20,411 nucleotides of DNA from Silene noctiflora (lineage: Eukaryota > Streptophyta > Magnoliopsida > Caryophyllales > Caryophyllaceae). The notes beneath the pieces were generated by a model. It saw only the letters and a list, made by a program, of their open reading frames with translations, was not told the origin of the DNA and did no database searches. This document shows positions 16,002 to 20,411 of this stretch, piece after piece (positions within the stretch are counted from its first letter, which is position 1; each line of letters opens with the position of its first letter). A program made the translations under genes and the position numbers. Location: positions 37,738 to 58,148 of the forward strand of contig VHZZ01000061.1 in assembly GCA_009801015.1 (NCBI GenBank). Reading direction: 5' to 3'.

Positions 16002-16139
16002 CAGTGACGAAGCTAGCAGGGGCAGCCGTCACCTTTACGAGTTTTCAAATTTGTCTATCTTTCTTTGATGGTCTTGCATCATTACCCTCCAATCCCCCAT
16101 CCATCCCCCCCGAAACATAGAACCCTATCTCCGCTACTG
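16002..16139. mobile_element. possible short inverted-repeat element, copy 2
   Basis: The left end CAGTGACGAAGCTAG (16002-16016) and the reverse complement of the right end CTATCTCCGCTACTG (16125-16139) agree at 11 of 15 positions. The interior is C-rich near the right end. A homologous but more degraded copy lies at 7190-7315. No clear target-site duplication is visible, so a non-autonomous element is only a possibility. Confidence 0.35.
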
Positions 16140-16179
16140 ATTTGCAACAAAATACTGCAGGATTCTCCTGAAACTTTAC

Positions 16180-16387
16180 TATTGAACTATTGAAGGACAA
16201 TGGTCTAGAAAAAAGAAACAAACAATACATGTAGTGCCATTAGGTGTGTAGTTTCATTCTCACAACAATGAGGTCACCCTCAAGGGTCTTTCGTTATCTT
16301 AATTTCCATGGCAAAAATTCAACAAAGACGTAAAAGGAAGGAAGAAAGTTTGGTTTAAACTTTCGCCTGATGCTAAGTCCCCTTCTG
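16180..16387. repeat. conserved non-coding block, copy 3, and SAUR 3' flank remnant
   Basis: GAAGGACAATGGT (about 16192), ATCTTAATTTCCATGGCAA (about 16296) and GACGTAAAAGGAAGG (about 16327), then AAACTTTCGCCTGA (16359), match the flank that leads into the 3589 and 8848 SAURs. Here it breaks off at about 16370 and goes straight into upstream-type sequence. Confidence 0.6.
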
Positions 16388-16463
16388 CACATGTTATGTT
16401 TATGCTATTGATGCAAGACTCAAAGTTAAATACAAAGTCACTTCAATGCTAAGGGCCCTTCTG
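16388..16463. other. ghost A-type SAUR: only promoter-distal sequence left
   Basis: GATGCAAGACTCAAAGTTAAATACAAAGTCACTTCAATGCTAA (about 16410-16452) resembles 4113-4155 upstream of the 3589 gene (GATGCATGGCTCCAAGTTAAAGACAAGTCACTTAAATG). It is flanked by two copies of CCCTTCTGCACATGTTATGTTTATG (16380 and 16456). The SAUR coding region and TATA box that should lie to the left are absent. Confidence 0.55.
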
Positions 16464-16665
16464 CACATGTTATGTTTATGGTGTTTATATGGATATGATT
16501 GACCTCATGAAAGTTTGATCAGGACACGCACGCCAAGGTCGCCAACAAAAGGGTACATCAGTGCATTCAGTTGTCCTGCAACCAATAAATTCAGGGAGTA
16601 CCCACCTGAATGTACTTGCTCCTGTGGTCTTATATGCACATGGTTTTGTTCTAGCCTTGTCTTCG
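16464..16665. repeat. spacer repeat, unit 5
   Basis: CACATGTTATGTTTATGGTGTTTATATGGATATGATTGACCTCATGAAAG, GGGACACGCACGCCAAGG-like words, GGGTACATCAGTGCATTCAGTTGTCCTGCA, GATAAATTCAGGGAGTACCCACCTGA and GCACATGGTTTTGTTC. It keeps the middle section. Confidence 0.75.
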
Positions 16666-17193
16666 ATTAAGACGATAATACCTACATAGAAGTGAACACC
16701 ACAAAATATACAGTTTGATGAGTAAGAAAGACCAATACTTTAACTGGCTTTCGCATGTTAAATAGTCGATTAATGGGAGTTTAATGAGCAAGATTCTGAT
16801 TTTTCTGTTTCCCTCCTACTGTAAATGTAGCAACACCAGGTGGATATATTCAGGATTTTCTATGATCTTGTAGAAAGATGGTATGCGATTTCTTGTTATG
16901 ACTTTTTGATTAGAAGATCAAAGATAACATATCAAATGGGTGTGACTGTATGACAGCGTAAACCAGGTCGCATTACCCTGTCAAAAGCGGCCGCGTTTGT
17001 GACATTTCTTGTTGAATGCATCAGTTCATTTTTTGATCCTTTTTATTGAAGCTAATAATTCGTGTTTTATAAAAGTTCTTGCAACCGATTAACATCCTAA
17101 ATAGGCAAATAATACTCCGTAAAGAGCTAACAAAACAATTGTTTCTGATGAATTCACTAGAAATTTCATTAAATCTGATCTCTAGGGCAAAAC
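16666..17193. repeat. B-type SAUR downstream block, unit 5
   Basis: GAAGTGAACACCACAAAATA (16688), GAGTAAGAAAGACCAATACT, ACCCTGTCAAAAGCGGCCGCGTTTG (16974), AAAGAGCTAACAAAACAATTG (17120) and ATCTGATCTCTAGGGC. It lacks the palindrome-bearing segment. No gene is seen. Confidence 0.7.
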
Positions 17194-17210
17194 TACATCT
17201 GTTCTGTACA
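17194..17210 (-). promoter_or_regulatory. conserved 3' flank element
   Basis: Minus strand TGTACAGAACAGATGTA, 28 bp after the original stop of the 17238 SAUR. Confidence 0.5.
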
Positions 17211-17237
17211 AAAAGATTTCAAGAACAACACTATGTT

Positions 17238-17642
17238 TTAGAAACTAGAAATTAGCAACTGTTGATTACTTTGCTGTTGATGTTCCACTAATGACGAGTA
17301 TCTACAGCCCGACAAAGAAGCAATCAATGCCTTCTCTAAGTCCTTAGCCGCATGCTTTTCGATCATAGAGATGATGTACTCCATCAAAGTTGAATCACAA
17401 GGCACTGTAATTGGCCCTGAAGCATCTATGCCGAATTCTTCTTATGCCATTTTCAAGAGTTCCCTGAAAATATCAGTCTTGAGATACGTCAAGGGAATCA
17501 TAAACCGCCTTCCATCTGTTGTGTAAACAACAAAATGGCCCTCATCAGTCACTGGTTTTGACCAGGAAACCCTTTTCCTGCTGGCAACTGCCATTCTTTG
17601 CCACTTCTTTGCCATCTTGATGAGTTTCTTTGTACTGATCAT
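17238..17642 (-). pseudogene. SAUR: B-type SAUR interrupted by one premature stop
   Basis: Full-length SAUR homology of 135 codons including the stop, start ATG 17640-17642 (MISTKKLIKMAKKWQRMAV), original stop TAA at 17238-17240 after LLISSF. Codon 67 is TAA (17442-17444) exactly where every other copy has the first glutamate of the EEEFG motif; a GAA codon there would need one G-to-T change. Downstream the frame is still clean (EEFGIDASGPITVPCDS-like, then a normal tail), with no frameshift, so the loss is recent or an error. The first 66 residues remain: amphipathic N-terminus, EGHFVVYTTDG, RRFMIPLTYL and RELLKMA, but not the PCDS motif or the last helix. The promoter is intact. A truncated product is conceivable but not supported. 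Confidence 0.9.
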
Positions 17643-17749
17643 TTTTGCAGGTTCTAAGAGAAAGATGAGAAAGAGTCGTAATTAAGATGTGAAAAGATAG
17701 TAGTAGTTGTATTGTGTTTGATTGTGAAAAACTTGAAGAAATGGTCAAG

Positions 17750-17830
17750 TTTTATAGCTTAAAAATGTAGACAAATCTCTTAAATGTTAACTAACACCTT
17801 GTTTTGATTGTTTGGGGACAAAGCATGTGA
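17750..17830 (-). promoter_or_regulatory. core promoter of the 17238 SAUR locus
   Basis: Minus strand: CACATGC (17825-17830), ATTTAAGAGATTTGTC (TGTC at 17770-17773), GCTATAAAACTTGACC with the TATA box at 17750-17756. It is intact although the gene is interrupted. Confidence 0.7.
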
Positions 17831-17839
17831 TAATTTCAG

Positions 17840-18500
17840 GTGGGTATGTCTAATTATGTAGACCTAAGATGTCTTCTTGCTGATTGATTAAAATCCCCTT
17901 GTTATCCACAAGATATTGTATGAAAGTAATGTTCATCTAACATCTTAGCTGTTGCCTGTCAATTCTCTTCCTGTAGCCTAATCCAATTAATGTAGAGGCC
18001 ATGTCTGTTAAGCTAAACGACGCAATCAATCTTACTGAACCACCTTGACTTCAGATTAATTGTAAAGTAGACCCGGCAGGAAACACGAAACGTCTGTCTG
18101 TCTGTCCTTATTTTGTGAATGTTGGTGATGCAAGACCTCGAGTTATTTACATTCTGAGGAGTTGGAAAGCATTCTCACAATGTTCTTAAACAAAGGGTAA
18201 TTAAAGTTGCGTAGGCCAGAGCCTTTGAGGCGATAAGGCTCTTGTTATACATTCAGTTTTACTTTTATGTTTGAATTGATTATCAGTTTTACATTCAGTT
18301 GTTTGATTTGATTATCAGGCGATAAGTCCAGAGCCTGTACATAAGAGCAGACATGATATATGGTGCGGTTCGTTCCTTAGTCTTAGTCACAGTAAATAAA
18401 CTTCTTGAAAGGCTTTGCAATTGAGTTTATCACAAGACTTCATATAATTTTAATCTCCATATAAATGTCATTAGCTATCAAATAAACTTGTGTTAGAATT
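17840..18500. other. spacer with a small direct repeat, no gene
   Basis: The left part is B-type distal upstream sequence (GTAGACCTAAGATGTCTTCTTGCTG, matching 6180-6205). At 18248-18318 the words TACATTCAGTT, TTTGA and TTGATTATCAG occur twice in tandem, and GGCGATAAG flanks both sides (about 18229 and 18318). A GTCTGTCTGTCTGTCC microsatellite lies near 18092. Confidence 0.5.
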
Positions 18501-18524
18501 TACAATACTAACTACTCTGTACAA
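18501..18524 (-). promoter_or_regulatory. 3' flank element of the 18541 SAUR (diverged)
   Basis: TACAATACTAACTACTCTGTACA: the ends agree with the usual TACATCTGTTCTGTACA, but the middle is expanded and altered. Confidence 0.3.
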
Positions 18525-18540
18525 ATGGCAGAAATCTACT

Positions 18541-18933
18541 CTAGCAACTACTGATGAGCAACTGTTGGTTTGTTCCTAGATGTTCATACGATCGACAAGC
18601 GACTAAGGATGAAACCAAGGCTTTTTCTACATCCTCTGATACATGTCTTTGAATCATTGACATAGCATACTCCATGAAACTTGAATCACATGGCAATGTA
18701 ATCGGCCCTGAACTCGTCATCCCAAACTCTTCCTCGGCCAATCGCAAGAGCTCCCTGACTATCTCGTTCTTCAGAAATGTCAATGGAATCATAAACCGTC
18801 TTCCATCTGTTGTGTAGACGACAAAATAACCCTCTTTGGCTACAGGTCTTGACCAGGTGATCCTCTTCCTGCTAGCAATTGCTAGTCTTTGCCATTTTTT
18901 NGCCATCTTAAGAAGTTTCTTTGTGCTAATCAT
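18541..18933 (-). CDS. SAUR: SAUR family protein, diverged minus-strand type
   Basis: Intact 130-residue SAUR, start ATG 18931-18933 (MISTKKLLKM). The N at 18901 falls in the third position of codon 11, GCN, which is alanine whatever the base, so the protein reads MAKKWQRLAIASRKRITW. Core: KEGYFVVYTTDG (33-44, with Y36 where the others have H), RRFMIPLTFL (45-54), KNEIVRELLRLAEEEFGM, SSGPITLPCDSSFMEY, then MSMIQRHVSEDVEKALVSSL. The tail is shorter and different (CRSYEHLGTNQQLLISSC). PLTFL and ITW are shared with the A-type 3589 gene, so it may be the A-type partner of the edge gene at 20184, though it has diverged more. Role by family: PP2C.D inhibition at the plasma membrane. Confidence 0.94.
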   Translation of the reverse strand: MISTKKLLKMXKKWQRLAIASRKRITWSRPVAKEGYFVVYTTDGRRFMIPLTFLKNEIVRELLRLAEEEFGMTSSGPITLPCDSSFMEYAMSMIQRHVSEDVEKALVSSLVACRSYEHLGTNQQLLISSC

Positions 18934-19037
18934 TTTGAAGGTTTTAAGAAAGCAAAGAATGTGTTTTTTTTTTCTTAGTGAAGAAATTGCTTGAAGAGTA
19001 TTTGAATTTGGATGCTTGAGACTTGAGAATGGTCAAG

Positions 19038-19105
19038 TTTTATAGCTTCATGCTAAGGGCATGTCACTTCAATGTTGCCAGGGTAGTTTGGAGGCAAACC
19101 ATGTG
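19038..19105 (-). promoter_or_regulatory. core promoter of the 18541 SAUR
   Basis: Minus strand: CACATGGTTTGCC at 19105, CATTGAAGTGACATGCCC in place of the usual CATTTAAGTGA with TGTC, then GCTATAAAACTTGACC with the TATA box at 19038-19044. The canonical TGTC core at this position is altered to TGCC. Confidence 0.62.
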
Positions 19106-19109
19106 AGTA

Positions 19110-20138
19110 TTATAGGTGGGGATATCAGATATAACTTTCAACAACCGAATCATTTTGGATGATGTGAAAACATGTAGGCCGGAGATGTATGTTGATTATT
19201 ATTGATCAAGTGCTTTGGCCTGTCACTTTGCTTGACTGATCATCCCATAATTCAATTGAGTATACGTCTCGCCAGCAGCGCTGTCCTTTTGTCTGAACTC
19301 TGAAGTCAAGAGCATAACAACTTGAACATATAAAGCTGACTATACAAAATTTGAAAGGTTGTTTTTTGAGTTTGGAAAATGATAATTACTGATCAAATTA
19401 TTTTGCACTTCCTGTATGATTGAAGTTACAGTCAATCAATGCAATTTACGACAAAATTAGAACTTTGGGATTCCAAGAATAGACTATATGTGTTTCAAAC
19501 ACGAGAGTAAGGCTGCACGCCTCAAACTCTATTATCCGACTATAAGCGAAAGGTTTTGTAATACTGGGATTTAGGATTGGTGTCCAATGTACTGACTGTT
19601 CTAGTATCCAAACAAGCTAACACTGGATGGTACTGTCAAATACACTATGCATTATAGTAAGACTTTTACAGAACACAAGGAGACTTATGGTATGTTCAAT
19701 GAAGTTCCACAATGACGTTCTGACGTTCTGTGATATTTTTTATGATTGTTTCGGAAGTATAACATGTCAGATGATTCATAGTCACAAAATGAGAAAACTT
19801 GCTGCTGGTGTCTAATACATCCGGTGACTTCCATATCCAAAGGGTAATCAGTCAATTCTCGAAACAATTTACATACAGTACTTAGAAATAAGCTCGCTTT
19901 GTTGAATAGTCACATGGGTATGGCTACGTATATCCAGCACCCTTACGGCTTTACCCTGTCATAAGATGGATCCTTTGAGGATTTGTTGCTGTATGGTATA
20001 ATTTCCTAGAAGAGTAAAAGTTCAAACTTCTGCATTTGAACAATTTGTCTAATTAATAAAAAACCAAAAGCAAGGACATGATGCTACCAGAAAACTGTTG
20101 TTACATGAAACTTAATCTCATTAATTCTGATTGCTAGG
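19110..20138. other. spacer including B-type downstream block, unit 6
   Basis: The first 600 bp hold nothing recognisable. From about 19764 the landmarks of the B-type downstream block appear: CATGTCAGATGATTCATAGTC (19763), TTACCCTGTCATAAGATGGATCCTTTGAGG (19951) and ATTAATTCTGATTGCTAGG (20120). The short open frames at 19627-19867 on both strands are not supported. The typical spacer repeat is not evident here. Confidence 0.5.
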
Positions 20139-20164
20139 TACATCTACATGATCTGCTCTGTACA
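20139..20164 (-). promoter_or_regulatory. 3' flank element of the edge SAUR, with insertion
   Basis: TACATCTACATGATCTGCTCTGTACA: the usual TACATCTGTTCTGTACA ends with about 9 extra bases in the middle. Confidence 0.35.
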
Positions 20165-20183
20165 AACTAATGAAANAATAGTC

Positions 20184-20411
20184 TTAGAAACTAGAGATAA
20201 ACAAATGTCGATTTGTTTGCTCTTGATGNCCAACTACTGAGAATCTACAGTTAGCTAAAGATGCAATCAAAGCGATTTCCATGTCCTTAGCCACATGATT
20301 TTGGATCATAGACATGATGTACTCCATGAAACTTGAATCACAAGGCAAGGTGATTGGTGCGGAAGCATCTAAGCCGAATTCTTCCTCTGCCATTCTTAAT
20401 AGTTCTCTGAA
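20184..20411 (-). CDS. SAUR: SAUR family protein, B-type, partial at right edge
   Basis: The C-terminal 75 residues of a SAUR; the 5' half lies beyond the window. The first in-window codons at the edge read FRELLR, followed by MAEEEFGLDASAPITLPCDS, MEYIMSMIQNHVAKDMEIALIASL, a tail and LLISSF-like FISSF (stop at 20184-20186). The N at 20229 is the third base of a GGN codon, glycine in every case, so the frame is not affected. The FISSF end groups it with the 5542 and 17238 genes rather than with the one-base-shifted group. GLDAS is closest to GIDAS of the 10094 and 12101 genes. Whether the 5' half is intact cannot be seen. Confidence 0.9.
   Translation of the reverse strand, partial: FRELLRMAEEEFGLDASAPITLPCDSSFMEYIMSMIQNHVAKDMEIALIASLANCRFSVVXHQEQTNRHLFISSF

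Noticed and set aside
1..20411. CRISPR array, prokaryotic operon or viral genome
   Set aside because: Repeats are few and long-spaced, and the genes are intronless plant SAURs with TATA promoters and plant retroelement debris; no such system fits.

Overview
The window is plant nuclear DNA, almost certainly from a eudicot. It is AT-rich and gene-sparse, with long intergenic stretches, an RTE-type LINE remnant ending in a TTG-repeat tail, a PLS-class pentatricopeptide-repeat pseudogene, and intronless genes with plant TATA promoters. The species cannot be named from the sequence. Four N positions (15196, 18901, 20176, 20229) show a draft-quality assembly; the two inside coding regions do not change the encoded residue.

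The main content is a tandem cluster of SAUR (small auxin up RNA) genes resembling the SAUR61-68 clade. Twelve coding-derived loci are visible. Eight are intact: 3589-3993(-), 5542-5946(-), 6569-6970(+), 10094-10492(-), 12101-12499(-), 14002-14400(-), 15339-15743(+) and 18541-18933(-). One is cut by a single in-frame stop (17238-17642), one is decayed (8848-9147), one is a short remnant (about 12978-13065), and one runs off the right edge (20184-20411). Two further positions look like ghost loci where only flanking sequence remains (near 11337 and 16340-16455).

Layout: 1-770 is non-coding with a 31-bp tandem repeat. 770-2196 is the PPR pseudogene. 2197-3588 is intergenic. From 3589 to the right end the SAUR array is built from a repeating unit: an A-type SAUR, a conserved spacer repeat that begins CACATGTTATGC, a conserved downstream block, and a B-type SAUR. 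B-type copies are mostly kept, while A-type copies are mostly decayed or deleted. Twice the B-type gene is divergently paired with a plus-strand SAUR of a third type (5946/6569 and 14400/15339), and the tails behind these plus-strand genes are also homologous, so a larger block was duplicated. The LINE remnant lies at 7622-8585, between the two blocks.

How the genes work together: all copies share the promoter order CACATG/CATGTG, then a TGTC core, then TATAAAA, within about 90 bp and about 100-135 bp before the ATG. They also share a 3'-flank element of the form TGTACAGAANAGATGTA. This suggests co-regulation, plausibly by auxin response factors and bHLH/PIF factors, with a shared post-transcriptional signal. 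From family knowledge, SAURs inhibit PP2C.D phosphatases at the plasma membrane, which keeps the H+-ATPase active and promotes cell expansion. The array is best read as an expanding and decaying dosage cluster of growth-promoting genes.
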